Below, one piece after another: positions 19,301 to 32,422 of a stretch of DNA of 64,000 nt (position 1 is the stretch's first letter; each line of letters begins with the position of its first letter). Below the pieces are notes generated by a model that saw only the letters and a list, made by a program, of their open reading frames with translations, had not been told where the DNA came from and ran no database searches. The DNA is taken from the NCBI RefSeq assembly GCF_010183535.1, contig NC_071331.1, positions 22,010,001 through 22,074,000 of the forward strand, written 5' to 3'. The position numbers and the translations under genes were made by a program. The stretch comes from Caenorhabditis remanei. Taxonomy: Eukaryota > Nematoda > Chromadorea > Rhabditida > Rhabditidae.

Positions 19301-22300
19301 TCACATCAGCTGACACCCTTTTCCCTCATCTTTCTGAGTTCTTCTCGTCGGTGTCCCAGCATTTGTTCTCTGAGCAATTCCAGATGATGCTCCGCGAGCA
19401 GTTTGAGCTCCTCCAGATGCTCCAGATGCTCCAAAAGAGGGCGTGGTCTGAGCAGGAGAAGTGGGCGGAGCTTCGATTGGAGCCGACGCGGGTCGTTCGA
19501 TCATTTCAATGCCTTCCTCGATTTCATCGATTTGATGTTCGATCGATGAATGGGTTACTGTAGTTCCAGATGACGTCGAAGTGGGAAGTGGGCGGGGTCT
19601 GAAAAAAGTGAGATTTGGCTGAAAATTTGGGGAAGAAGGGCTGAAAATTGGCTATAATTGACGAAAAAACGGCAGAAAATGAGCCAAAATCGGTTAAAAA
19701 TGGCCAAAAATGGCTGAAAATGAGCCAAAATTCCAAAAATTTCGGCTGAAAATGCTTCAAATCGGAGAAAAATAACCGAAATTGATCGGAAATGAACCGA
19801 AAATTCTGAAAATTCAGCTGAAAAAAGGGTAAAATTGATGAAAATGATAGAAATTTGGCTAAAATACCTAAAAATCTGGCTGAAAATAGGCTAAAATCGG
19901 CCAAAAATGACCGAAATTGATAGGAAATGAACAAAATTCGACTGAAAATGAGCCAGAAATTCTGAAATTTTGGCTGAAAATGCTTAAAATCGGTTAAACA
20001 TCACCGAAATTGGTTAACAATGAGTCGAAAATTGTGAAAATCCGGTAGAAAATGAAATAAAGTTGGCTAAAATTTGTCAAAAATGACTGAAAATGGCTCA
20101 AAATGGCTGAAAATAGCTGAAAATCGGTTAAAATTGGCCGAAAATGAGTTCAAATAGGTTAAAAATGGCCAAAAATAGCTGAAAATGAGCCAAAATTTCA
20201 GAAATTTCGGCTGAAAATGCTTCAAATCGGTGAAAAATAACCGAAATTGATCGGAAATGAACCGAAAATTCTGAAAACTCAGCTGAAAAAGGGTAAAATG
20301 ACTCAAAATGATGAATATTTGGCTAAAAACCTAAAAATTTGGCTGAAAATAGGCTAAAATCGGTTAAAAATCACCGAAATTGGTTAAAAATGGCCAAAAT
20401 ATCTGAAAATCTGGCTAAAAATGCTTAAAATCGGTTAAAAATCACCGAAATTGGTTGAAAATGAATCGAAAATTCTGAAATTTTGGCTGAAAATGCTTAA
20501 AACTTGTCAAAAATAGCTGAAAATAGCCGAAAATCGGTTAAAATTGACAAAAAATGAGCTCAAATAGGTTAAAAATGACCGAAATTGATGAAAAATGATC
20601 CAAAAATTCTGAAAATCCGGCTGAAAATCTCCAAAAACTCACTTAAAATTGCCAAAATCACAATTGACAAAGATGGAATCCCCATCGACACTGTTGAATG
20701 TCTCCCACACGATACTCGTCTCGTCGGCAATCCCCTCATCGGATACCAATTTGAAGATCTCATCCTGAAAAAGAGGGGATAATTAAGGGATAATTAACTG
20801 AAAATTAGCTGAAAATCGATGCAAAAATTTGGTAATTTCGACATAAAATGGTAAAAAACTCATTAATTTCGGATTACGAGCTCTTATGTCGATTTACGGA
20901 GGTCTTGTGTCGATTTACGGGCAGTTATGTGGATTTACGGGACGGTTTTTTTGCCAATTTTTGCACCGTAAATCGACACTTAAGCTCGTAAATCAACACC
21001 AGAACGCTTTTCGGGAAAAATTGATGGATTTTCCTCATTTTCTTCATTTTTAGGTCAAAATTTACAGATTTTTCTTGTTTTTCACTTCAAAAGCTTGTAA
21101 ATCTACATGAGACCTCTCAAACTAGCTGAAAATTCTCCGAAAATTGATTAAAAAATCGGAAAAAATCGCAAAATTTCGACCTAAAAACGCAGAAAAACGA
21201 GATCATGTGTAGATTTACGGAGATCTTGTGTCGATTTACGGGCAGTTATGTAGATTTACGAAAGCGGTTTTAGGCTTTAAATCGCCAATTTCTTGCACCG
21301 TAAATCGACACTTAAGCTCGTAAATCGACACCAGGACGCTTTTGGGCCAAAATTGATAGATTTTTCTTCATTTTTCTCCATTTTTTAGGTCAAAATATTC
21401 CGATTTTTCATGTTTTTCACTTAAAAAGCTTGAAAATCTACATCAGACCCCTCAAACCAATGCTGACGTATTCCGGAGAGTTTGGTGTGGATTTACGGAG
21501 ATCTTATGTCGATTTACGGGCAGTTATCTGGATTTACGGGCAGTTATGTGGATTTACGGCGGTGAGTTTTGAGCCGTTTTTGTTGGTTTTTGGCTCAAAA
21601 TCACCAAATTTTGCACCGTAAATCGACACTTAAGCTCGTAAATCGACACCGGAACGCTTTTAGACCGAAATTTCCCCATTTTCCTTCATTTTCCACTCAC
21701 CCTTCGCCTCAAAATGGTCGAAAAATGGTTATTCTGGAACAAGACGGCCAACTCGGCGTCCTTCATCTCGGTAAACAAAGATTGTACTCCAATGAATGTG
21801 ATTTGACTCTGCGTATCCTCATACCAACTTTTGTACATTTCCCTTTCAGTCGTATCACTTTCAGCACAGATTTTTTCCACCAATTCATTGTAATTCAGTG
21901 ATTTAATCAAATCAAAAATGACAGGAAATTGGGGATCTGGGAGCCAGACATGATACAGATTGATATGGACCAAATCGAATAGAGATAGTGCTGGGGTGAA
22001 TTCGAATTGGTTGACAGCGCTGAAAAAATCAAAAAATTGGCTGAAAATGCATTAAAAACTACTAAAAATCGCTCAAAATTCATCGAAAATGACTGAAAAT
22101 CAGCCAAAAACGATATTTGCAAAATTTGGAATTGAAAAAAAAGGCTCCGGGACGTTTCGACACCAGACATTTCGACACCCGCGACAACTCGACACCTCGA
22201 CATTTCGACACCAGACATCTCGACACCAGACGTTTCGACACCAGACATTTCGACACCAGACATTTCGACACCATTGAAAATCGAGTAAAATTTGTCTCAA

Positions 22301-25300
22301 AAAGGCGATGGTTTTAGGGTTTGAAGGGTCCGGGGTTCGACCCCAGGTGCTTGAAAAAGTGTTTTTTTTTAATTTTTGGGTTTTTGGTACCAATCTGACA
22401 ACCAGGGTTCGACCCCCACGGGTACCAATGTTTTTTGTTTTTTGTGTTTAACATTTTGGTACTAATCTGACGTCCGGGGTTCGACTCTTGATGCTGGCAA
22501 ATCTTTTTTGACTTTGATTTCTGACATTTTTCTTCATGTAAGCTAGATAGAAGTATAATTGCGAGGAAGATGGGAATATCACTTGGTCAAACGACTTGTA
22601 CATGTTCTTGAAAAACCATTCCCTATTTTGTATGATTGAAAAAAGTTTCTCCGTATTCCAGGAGTGGTTTTCTCGAACATTCGAATTATCATCATCATTT
22701 GAGTTGATGCACGCACAAGTCGTTTGAGCAACAGGTATTCCTACTTTCCTCGCAAAAATGCTTCTATCTAGCTTAGATGAAAAAAAAGTCAGAAATCAAA
22801 GTCAAAAAAAACTTTGCCAGCATCAAGAGTCGACCCCCGGACGTCAGATTAGTACCAAAATGTTAAAAATAAAAAAACAAAAAACATTGATACCCGTGGG
22901 GGTCGAACCCTGGTTGTCAGATTGGTACCAAAAAGCCAAAAATAAAAATAAAGCACTTTTTCAAGCACCTGGGGTCGAACCCCCGACCCTTCAAACCCTA
23001 AAACCATCGCCTTTTTGAGGCAAATTTTACTCGATTTTCAATGGTGTCGAAATGTCTGGTGTCGAAATGTCTGGTGTCGAAACGTCTGGTGTCGAGATGT
23101 CTGGTGTCGAAATGTCGCGGTGTCGAGTTGTCGCGGTGTCGAAATGTCTGGTGTCGAAACGTCCCGGAGCCGAAAAAAAGCGTCAAAGTCGCGCCAGACG
23201 TTCCACATTTTGAAAAATGAAAAATTGGGCATAGCTTCCGCGTCAGAATGGCAAATGCGCTCTACTGATAATCCGGATGAAATTCAGTTATTTTCAAGCT
23301 GAAAATAACGAATTTAATGCCAGATTAGCAGTAGAGCGCACTTGTCATAGTATGAACAACGATTACGAGCCAAATTCATCGAAAACGACTAAAAACTGCT
23401 CAAAATTCATCAAAAACAGCTGAAAATCCGCCAAAAACGATACTTAAGCTCTAAGATGCATCAGAACGTCTTCTAGATCGTTTCAGAAGCTTTTTTAAAT
23501 GTTTCAGGCAAATTTGACGCTTTCTGAACGCAAATTCAGAGTGTCTGGGGTGCCTTCGGCGTGGTTTTCTGTCAAAATTCCAAATTCTGACTCTCTGGTG
23601 CGCCTTTGGCGCGGTTTTCTGAGTCAAAACTGAACGATTGGGGCACCTTCGGCGCGTTTTCTCGCTTTCACGACTACAGAGAACTCCTGAATCGATTTGA
23701 CGTCTTCTGGTTACTCCAGACGTCTTCAAAATCTTCAGAATCCCATATCGATAGAGCTTCCATCCACTCTTCTCTCTATTACTCATTTTCGCATTTTCTA
23801 GAATTGACTCAGTATGACTCATTTCTCTGCGTCTCCTCTCTTGCTGCACTCTCTTGCCTCGTGGTCCCCCTCTCCCCACTATGAGGAGAGTGGAGACAAA
23901 GGAGATGACGGTATAGAGAATTCTGAGGAATCGAGTGGAAAATCGGATAGATTATAGTCAATTTCAGCGAGTTTCAGGCAGAAAATTGACGATTTCGGGG
24001 GGTTATGAGGTCTAGAAGACGTCAGAATGCTCCATAATGCTTCAAAATGCTCCATAATGCTCCGAAACGCTTCAAAATGCTCTAGAATGCTCCAGAATCC
24101 TCCAGAATGCTTGGAATTGAAAAAAAACGCCAAAGTCGCGCCAGACTTTCCCTTTTTTGAATAAAAAATGAAAATTTGGGCATAGCTTCCGCGTCAGAGT
24201 GGCAAGTGCGCTCTACTGATAATCCGGATGAAATTCAGTTATTTCAATAGCTGGAAATAACGAATTTAATACCAGATTAGCAGTAGAGCGCATTTGCCAA
24301 AGTATGAACACTTCCGAGCATAAATAAACTTTTTTCAGTGAAAAATTCGATTTTATAAAACATTTTAACGAAAAATACGAATTTGATCTTAAAATTCGCG
24401 TTTTTCGGCAAAAAAAACCGGCAAAAATCGTATTTTTAAGCCGAAATTTGAGTTTACCAGCTGAAAACTGACTCTTCTCTCAGAAAACTCAATTCCGACG
24501 AGTTTCTGACCAAAAATTTAATGTGTGGGATCAAAATTATGATTTTGAGCTCAAAAGTGACAATTTTGAGCTTAAAATGCAGCAAAAATCATGTTTTTCA
24601 GCTGAATTTGGACTGGAAAGCATTGTCGATGTCAAATGATGCTCCAGACTTCAATTCAGATGGAATTTCAGCCATTTTTGATGATTTTGGAGCAATTTTC
24701 TGCTTTTTTTCGCCAATTTCCCCCTATTTATACCTAAATTTCACATTAACATCGAGTCCATTCACTAAAGTTGGCATCAAATTCATCACATCTCTCAAAT
24801 TCGCCTCATAAATTTCTTTTGTCTTCTGATTCGACGGTTCCGCCGATAAAATCACATTTGATAACAAATTGAGCAATTCGGTCGATGTGACGACGTAAAC
24901 GGCTGGAATTGTCACTTTTCCTGCAAAAATCAAGTTTTTTGGGCCAAAAGTGGGCAAAATGATGATTTTTAGCATGAAAACCGATGTTTCAAGCAAAAAA
25001 TCTAGTTTTTCAGTAAAAAATGAGCAAAAATAGTGTTTTTCATCTTAAAAATCAACTTTTCCCAGTAATTTTCAAGTTTTTGGCTGAAAATTAGGCGAAA
25101 ATAGCGATTTTTATCTCAAAAACTTATTTTTCTGCTGAAAATTAAGAGAAAATAATGATTTTTAGCTCATAATTCAAGTTTTAAGCTGAAAAATCTAGTT
25201 TTTTGGTCAAAAATGAGTAAAAACTGTGATTTTTTTAGCTCAAAATCCGACGTTTTTCGTCAATTTTTCGATTTTACCTTTCAAAACGAGTGTATTGATG

Positions 25301-27053
25301 ATAGCAATAAGGGGACACGGTCCATTGAGATTTTGAGTGACAATTCGATAGTCAATCGGTCCGAAACGAATCACTTTTGTCTGAAAATTGAAAAAATTTA
25401 CGAAAATCGGTTCAAAACTGAGTTTTCAGCAAAAAAACAAAAATTTTGAGCTCAAAATTCGCGTTTTTTGGCTGAAAATACGGCAAAAAACGAGTTGTAT
25501 TTTGAAGTGAAAAATACCATTTTTCAAAAAATTAACGAGATGTACGATTTTGGTGTCAAAATAGGTGAATTTGAGCTCAAAAATTGGATTTTTAAAGTCA
25601 AAAAACGGGAAAACCCATGATTTTATGCAAAAAATCGAGTTTTCTGGCTGAAAATTGACCTTTTTCCAGAAAATTCGATTTTTTATCCATTTTTACGAAA
25701 ATTGCGTTTTCTGTATGTAAAAACACGATTTTCAACCCCAAATTTGTGATTTTCAGCTCAAAATCATGCAAAAACCGGTATTTTCAGCCAAAATTGAGTT
25801 TTCTCGCTGAAAATTGACTTTTCTAGTAGAAATCTCAATTTCGATCAGTTTTTGACGAAAACTGCAATTTTTGAGCTCAAAATCGTGAATTCGAGCTCAA
25901 AAGTCACGATCAGCTCAAAATACAGCAAAAATCATGTTTTCAAGTGGACATTTGAGTTTTCCAGCTGAAAATCGACATTTCTCTCAAAAAACTCGATTTC
26001 GACCAGTTTTTGACAGAAATTACGTTTTCTGAGCTGAAAATTATGATTTTAGGCCAAAAATCCCAATTTTCAGCTAAAAATGCAACAAAAATCGTGTTTT
26101 TCAGCCGAATTTCGAGTAGTTTAAGCGGAAATTGACTTTTCTCTTCGAAAACTTGATTTCGAGCAGTTTTTGACGAAAACTTCGATTTTTGTGTGAGAAA
26201 TTGCAATTTTAAGCTTCAATTGTGTAATTTTCAGCTCAAAATTATGCGAAAACTGGTATTTTCAGCCAAAATTTGAGTTTTTTGGCTGAAAATTGACTTT
26301 TCTCTCAGAGAACTTAATGTTGCTTAATTTTCGACTAAAAATGCAATTTCTGAGCTGAAAATTATGATTTAAAGCATAAAAATCACAATTTTCAGCTCAA
26401 AATCATGCAAAAACCGGTATTTTCAGCCAAAATTTGAGTTTTCTCGCTGAAAATTGACTTTTCTACTAGAAATCTCAATTTCGATCAGTTATTGACGAAA
26501 ACTGCAATTTTTGAGCTCAAAATCGTGAATTTGAGCTCAAAAATCACGATTTTCAGCTAAAAATACAACAAAAATCGTGTTTTTCAGCCGATTCTCGGGT
26601 AGTTTAAGCGAAAATTGAAATTTTCCAATTTTAGCTAAAAACTTGATTTCGACGGAATTTTGGTGAAAATCAGGCTGAAAATCACGATTTCAAGCAGGAA
26701 ACTTGCAATTTTCAGGTGAAAAATGTATAAAAATTGCGTTTTTTCTGCGAAAATTTCGTTTTTTTCTCAATTTTTCCGTTTTTTTCTCATTCTTCTCATT
26801 CCAACCTTGAAATATCTTGGTTCTTCTCCTTTTTCAGCTTCCGCAGCTTTTTGTTCGACAACTTCAGGCTCCTTGACGTCTTCTTTCTGTAATTTTTCAT
26901 ATTTTTCACCGGAAACTCTATTTTTATCGATTTTTCCAATTTTTCATTAAATTTCATGGAGTTTTTTGCAAGAAAAACACTCACATTCTCCTTCTCCACC
27001 TCTTTTTCCGTTTTTCCCACCATTTCCGGCATTTCTTCGGGCTCTTTGCTCAT
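19301..27053 (-). CDS. MINDY1/2-family deubiquitinase (FAM63-like, K48-linkage type)
   Basis: Seven exons: 27053-26985, 26886-26806, 25380-25278, 24920-24734, 22019-21701, 20764-20643 and 19598-19301. All phases agree, giving 392 residues. Exon 3 holds QNLNGPCPLIAI with the catalytic Cys and the oxyanion Gln six residues before it. Exon 4 ends in LVNGLDVNVKF. Exon 5 carries the substrate-binding region and FQNNHFSTI with the catalytic His. Exon 6 has SIVWETFNSVDGDS. The Glu-rich N-terminus and the Ser/Thr/Ala/Gly-rich tail look disordered. The last four residues are CQLM, a CaaX box ending in Met. Family members trim long K48-linked ubiquitin chains. It is divergent from atg-3 and on the same strand as immp-2. 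The total is close to vertebrate MINDY1 minus part of its tails. Introns are large and repeat-filled. Confidence 0.92.
19599..20642. repeat. GCTGAAAAT-rich intron
   Basis: Last MINDY intron. Degenerate tandem repeats of TCGGTTAAAAATGGCC and GGCTGAAAATGCTTAAA, with a longer direct duplication (about 19690-19830 matches 20155-20290). Confidence 0.5.
20850..21690. repeat. three ~300-bp tandem repeats with GTCGATTTACGG palindromes
   Basis: Units start near 20875, 21195 and 21475. Each has GTGTCGATTTACGG-type motifs first and GCACCGTAAATCGACACTTA with CTCGTAAATC second, so each unit can fold back. In the intron between MINDY exons 5 and 6. Confidence 0.6.
22143..23172. repeat. 1.03-kb foldback element with tRNA T-arm-like units
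   Basis: The arms 22143-22560 and 22745-23172 are close inverted repeats. The outer parts are 14-base tandem repeats of TTCGACACCAGACA. Further in, each arm has three GGGTTCGACCCC-type boxes resembling the pol III B box, each followed by a T run. The ends are GGCTCCGGGACG and CGTCCCGGAGCC. It lies in the fourth MINDY intron and has no ORF of its own. Confidence 0.65.
23249..23347. repeat. ~100-bp MITE with TGGCAAATGCGCTCTACTG ends
   Basis: Terminal inverted repeats GGCAAATGCGCTCTACTG and CAGTAGAGCGCACTTG surround a palindromic centre (TTCAGTTATTTTC...GAAAATAACG). A second copy lies at 24200-24299 with the same flank, GCGTCA-AAG-TCGCGCCAG and CATAGCTTCCGCGTCAGA. Confidence 0.65.
24200..24299. 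repeat. ~100-bp MITE, second copy
   Basis: Same inverted ends and same ~75-base left flank as the copy at 23249, so flank and MITE were duplicated together or form a larger repeat unit. Confidence 0.65.
25400..26800. repeat. GCTGAAAATTGACTTTTCTC-type intronic repeats
   Basis: Second MINDY intron. Long stretches recur at a period of about 130-600 bases (compare 25760-25900 with 26380-26540). No exon is seen inside. Confidence 0.5.
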
Positions 27054-28441
27054 TTCTTCGATGAATAATCAGCGGTGTTGTTTGCGCGTCAAATCTGGCA
27101 CATTGGGGTACGCATGCGTCGGAATTGACGACAAAATGCAGACAAATCACGTGAGATGAAAAATTGATGTTTTCGATCAATTTTCGAGACGGTTTCGTCG
27201 ATTTTTTGTGTTTTTTCATGTGTAAATATTGATTTTTTGAATTAAAAACATTAAAATCACTGATTTAATGTGTTTTGCTCACTAAAACCTAGGTTTTTAG
27301 TGTTTTTTATCACCAAAATTCAAAAAACACAGTTTTCTCTCTTTTAAGGGGTAAAAGTAGGTAAAATGCAGGATTTTAGCGTTGAAAATCAGGTTTTCGA
27401 GCGATTTTTAATCGGAAAATCCACTAGTTTCGCAATTTTTACCCCCCGAAAACCTAAAATTTGGTTTTTTACCAATTTTTTCTTTTTGCCCAAAAAATAT
27501 CTCAAGTCCCATTATTTTTCTGATTTCCGACTTGAAAATTGTAGAAAATTGCAGTTTCAGAAGTTTTTAGATAAGAAAATCAGATTTTTTCGCTAAATTT
27601 TAGCCCGGAAAACATGTTTTTCTGCGATTTTTGAGAATTTCTAGCAGAAAACCTGATTCGGGTTTTTTGTAGTGAAAAACGTGTTTGTAAAAGAGTTTTT
27701 GACTTAAAAACCGTAGGTTTCCCGAAATTTCAGCCAGAAAGCAATATTCGCCGAAAAAAAATCGCTCTTACTGAGAGAAAAGTCAATTTTCAGCCAGAAA
27801 ACTCAAAATTTCGCTTAAAAACCTGATTTTTGCTGTATTTTGAGCTGAAAGTTGTGATTTTTGAGCTCAAAACCATAATTTTAAACTCAGAAATTGCATT
27901 TTTTGTCAAAAACTGGTCGAAATTTAGTTTTCTGAAGAAAAGTCAATTTTCAGTTAGAAAACTCGATTTCCGCCGGTTTTTGAGCCAAAAAGCGCAAATT
28001 TTGAGCTCAAATGTACCTATTTTGACACCAAAATCGTATTTTTCGTAAGAAATTTCTATAAAATCGAATTTCTCACAGAAAAACACGATTTTCGGCTAGA
28101 AAATTCGTTTCTGGCCTTATTTTTAGTAAAAACACGTGAATTTTAAGCTGAAAATTAGGGTTTTCCATCAAAAATTGATTTTATTTGCTAAAAACTCAGT
28201 TTTTAAACGGTTTAAATACGATTTCGGTGTCAAAATGGGTATATTTGAGCTCAAAATTTGCGCTTTTCGGTTTCAAATCATGCGAAAACAGGTATTTTCT
28301 GCAAAAAATCGAGTTTTCTTCAAATTAAACCGATCTCTGTCAGTTTTATACGAATTTCTCCCTTTTCCGCAATTTTTCACCTAAAAATCTCGAATTTTCA
28401 CTCAAAATTTCCAACAATTTCAGCCAAAAAACTTCCCAAAA
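27054..28441. other. divergent intergenic region between MINDY and atg-3
   Basis: AT-rich, with GAGCTCAAAAT and GAAAATTG motif repeats. The last bases before atg-3 form a TTTCAG trans-splice acceptor (28418-28423), 18 bases before the ATG. No clear TATA box was seen. Confidence 0.5.
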
Positions 28442-31400
28442 ATGGCAATGCAAGACATAGTGAATTCATTCAAATCGACAGTACTCTCAATCGGTGAATC
28501 ACTGACTCCAGTACTAAAAGAGTCGAAATTCCGTGAGACGGGAGTTTTGACACCCGAAGAATACGTCGCTGCGGGCGATCATCTCGTTCATCACTGTCCA
28601 ACGTGGAAGTGGTCGACGGCTTCGGATCCGTCGAAGATCCGGACGTTTCTGCCGGTCGATAAGCAATTCTTGATTACGAGAAATGTTCCGTGTCATAAAA
28701 GATGCAAACAGATGGAGTATGATGAGAAATTGGAAAAGGTTAGGAGGCAATTCGATGGAAAAATCGATAAATTATAGATAAAAATCCGCAAAAATCGATG
28801 AATTCTTGGAAGATTTCGGTTAAAAATAGCTCATATACCGGAAAAATCATTCAAAATTGACTAAAAATAGACAAAACGTTTGATTTTTGCATTTTGAGCC
28901 GATTTTGAGCCTGAAATTGCCAATTTTCAGCCCAGATAGCCTAGATTTTGACAAAATTCCTTTAAATTTAAGTGTTCAGCCAAAATTGAGATTTCCGCTC
29001 GAAAGGCTCGAAATTTGGCTGAAAAGCATGATTTTCAGTGAATTTTGAGCTGAAAATTGTGATTTTTCAGCTTAAAATCATAATTTTTAACCCAAAAACT
29101 GCATTTTTCGTCAAAAAAGCTATTTTATGTGAAAAATAGCTTACTTTCATGAATTTTGAGCTGGAAATGACAATTTTCCGGATAAAAATAGTCGATTCTG
29201 ATCGATTTTGAGCTGTTTTATGCCGAAAACAATAAATTCATTGAAAACTGTTAGATTTCGGTATTTAAAATAAACGGAAAATTATAAAATTTATCGGAAA
29301 TCGGCATATTTTGGCTGGAAATGGCTGGAAAATTAAAAAAAAAAAGATTTTTTGATAGTTTCAGCATAGTTATAGTTATTTCTGCTCGAAAATTGCTCAA
29401 TTTAACGATTTATAGGCTCACTATAGCCAAAAACGCTGAAAAACAGTGAAATTCGGCTGAAATCACTGTTTTTCAGCGTTTTCGCCTACTTCGAGCCCAT
29501 AAATCATTAAATTGTGCACATTTTCGCACTGAAATAGCTGTAACTATGCTGAAACTATCGAAAAATCTCTATTTTCATGGATTTTCCAGCTATTTCCAGC
29601 CAAAATATGCCGATTTTCGATAAATTTTATAATTTTCCGATTATTTTGCTGAAATCTGACAATTATGTTTTCCGCATAAAATAGCTCAAAATCGATCAAA
29701 ATAGACTATTTTTAGCCCGTAAATTGTCATTTTCAGCACAAAATTCATGAAATTGAGCTATTTTTCACATAAAATATTCATTTTCGATTAAAAAAATTGG
29801 TTTTTGGAACAAAATCCAAATTTTCTGCTAAAAACAATCAATTTCCAACTGAAAATTCATAAAAAACGAATATTTTCAGATTATAAACGATACGGAGGGC
29901 GAATTTGCGACGGACGAGGAGAGCGGATGGGTGGATACACATCATTATGAAAAGGAGAAGGAAGCCGTGGAGGTAATTGATGAGAATCGACTGAAAATCG
30001 CTGAAAATCTGGTTGAAAGGGATTCTGGAGCATCGTCAGGACTTCTGGACCCTTTTAGAAGCTTCTGTGCCAATTTCTGCCGTTTAGACGCTTCAGAAGA
30101 TTGAAGAATACTCCAGAATCCGTTTTACTTCGTTTGGAACAATCTGAATGTCTTCTCGAGTATTCTGACGTCATTCAGAAGATTTTAAGTGCTTTTGGAT
30201 CGTTTTTTGGCGTTCTAACGCTTCAAAATGCTCCAGAATCTGTCAAAATGACATTTTTGAAGGATTTTGAACTTTTCAGACGCCTCAGAAGCTTCGGAAC
30301 GTCATCTGAATGATTCTGACATCTTTCTGAAGCTTTTCTAGTCTTTACAACGCTAGAAATAATTTTAGAAGCTCTCAGACGTCTTCTGAATCCTCCTGAC
30401 GTCTTCTGGAGCATTCTAGACACCAAAAATATCCATTTCGATAATCAAATGATCAAAATCAGCATATTTTGAGTGCAAATAGCTGGTAATTCCATCTTCT
30501 GAAGCATCCTGACGTCGTCTGGAGCCTCCTGACGTCTTCTAGAGCATTCTGACGTCTTCTAGAGCATTCTGGAGTGTTTTAGAGAATTTTAGAGCAATCT
30601 AGAGCATTGTGGAGTGTTTTAGAGCATTCTGACGTCTTCAGAACCATCCTTACGGCTCCTGGAGCACTCTGACGGCTCCTGGAACATCCTGACGTCGTCA
30701 GGAGCATCCTAGACTCATTTTCAGCATTTTCAGCGCTTCAAATTGTCTCAAAACTCACTAAAAGTCTCTTAATTTCCAGACCACTGCTCCACCACCACCA
30801 CCCCCAGCCGCAGCTCCAGAATCGGATTCTGACGATGAGGAGGCGATCGATTTGGATGATTTGATCGAGTCGGGAGCTCTCGACGTCGAGGAGAACGATC
30901 CTAATCGATTTGTGGCGACGAAGACGGTGCCGGTGGCTGCTGCGACCACTGAGAGTTCTGAAGTGGAGAAGATTCGAACTTATGATTTGCACATTTGTTA
31001 CGATAAGTACTATCAGGTAGGGATTCTGGAGTGATTTGGAGTGTTTTAGAGCATTTTAGAGCATTCTGGAGGGGTTTGGAGCATTTTAGATCATTTTGAG
31101 GGTTTCTGGAGCGTTCTGGAATGTTTTGGAGCATTCTGTAGTGATTTTGAGCATTTTGGAGCATTCTGGAGCATTATGGGCCATTCTGGAGCATTCTGGA
31201 GCATTCGAGAGCATTTTGGAGTGTTCTGGAACATTTTTAGATCATTTTAGATCTTCTGGAGCTACTTGATGTCTTCTGAAGTCGTTTTCACTGTACAAAC
31301 TTGAATTTTATGTTTAGAAGCATATTTTACATCGATTTTTGAGCATTTTAAATTTTTTTAAAAATCAATTTCTGTTGATTTTCAGCCGAATTAGTAAAAA

Positions 31401-32254
31401 GGGAATTCTGGAACATTCTGAATAGTTTTAGTTGTCTAAAGTCATCGTTGACTCAAATGTTGAAGTTTTTAGACTGATTTTCATCGAATTTCAGCTTTTT
31501 CAGTCATTTTCGAACGTTTCTAACCGATTTTCAGCGCGATTTTAGTGAATTTAGACTCAATTTGTAAATTTTTTATCCAAATTTGTTTCTGGAGCTTTCT
31601 ACCAGCTTCTCGACAATTTGAGACTCATCTGAATCCTTCTGACAGCTTCTGGAGCCAATTTTGACATTTTACTGCTTCAGAATCCTTCTAGAACCTTCTG
31701 AAACCTCCGTGACGCTTCTAGACCCATCAGAATCCTTCTGACGTCACTCAGTGGATTTTGAGTGCCTTTTGACCGTTTTTTCGACGTTCGAACGCTCCAA
31801 AATGCTCCAGAATTAGTCAGAATGCCCTAAATTGTGTCTAACGTCTTCTGAATCCTCTCTGAAACATCTATGAATTTTCTAGACCGTTCAGAATCCTTCT
31901 GACGTCTTCTGAATCCCCTCTAAATTCCTAATTTTCTTCTTCCAGGTCCCTCGTCTCTTCCTTATGGGATACGACGAGAACCGCCGTCCTCTCAGCGTCG
32001 ATCAAACTTACGAAGACTTCTCGGCGGATCACTCGAACAAAACGATTACTGTAGAATCGCATCCATCTGTCGACCTCTCGATGCCGACCGTCCATCCGTG
32101 TAAACACGCGGAAATGATGAAACGACTCATCAATCAATACGCGGAATCTGGAAAAGAGTTGGGTGTTCACGAGTATCTCTTCTTGTTCTTGAAGTTTGTC
32201 CAAGCGGTTATTCCGACGATTGAGTACGACTTCACTCGCGCCATCAAATTGTAA
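28442..32254 (+). CDS. atg-3: autophagy E2-like conjugating enzyme ATG3
   Basis: Four exons: 28442-28738, 29880-29972, 30780-31016 and 31946-32254. They are in frame and give 311 residues, against 314 in human ATG3. Exon 1 has the amphipathic N-terminus and the conserved core [34 protein letters not shown] and [13 protein letters not shown]. Exons 2-3 encode the acidic flexible region, with [11 protein letters not shown] and a Pro/Ala run. Exon 4 holds the active-site [10 protein letters not shown] with the catalytic Cys, and the C-terminal [21 protein letters not shown]3 moves LC3/GABARAP (LGG-1/2) from ATG7 to phosphatidylethanolamine on autophagosome membranes. A trans-splice acceptor precedes the ATG. 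Confidence 0.97.
30000..31945. repeat. GACGTCTTCTGGAGCATTC-type repeats in atg-3 introns
   Basis: Introns 2 and 3 are filled with degenerate 10-20-base units (TCTGGAGCATT, TCTGACGTCTTC, TTTTGGAGCATTCTGG) in many arrangements. Confidence 0.6.
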
Positions 32255-32422
32255 AGAATATCGATAATTTACCTCACAATTGCCTTTTCACTATTCCATG
32301 TTGTATTATTTACTCGCCAATTTCTGTAAATTCCTGTAAATGAATCAATTTCCAAAATTTTAGGATCGGGGGTACTGTAGCTGGATCCTGGATCCAGAAA
32401 TTTAGGATCGGGGTTACTGTAG

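Noticed and set aside
22331..22480. True tRNA genes at the GGGTTCGACCCC boxes (also 51047 and 51690)
   Set aside because: No A box, D arm or anticodon arm can be built around the boxes; only a T-arm-like part is present.
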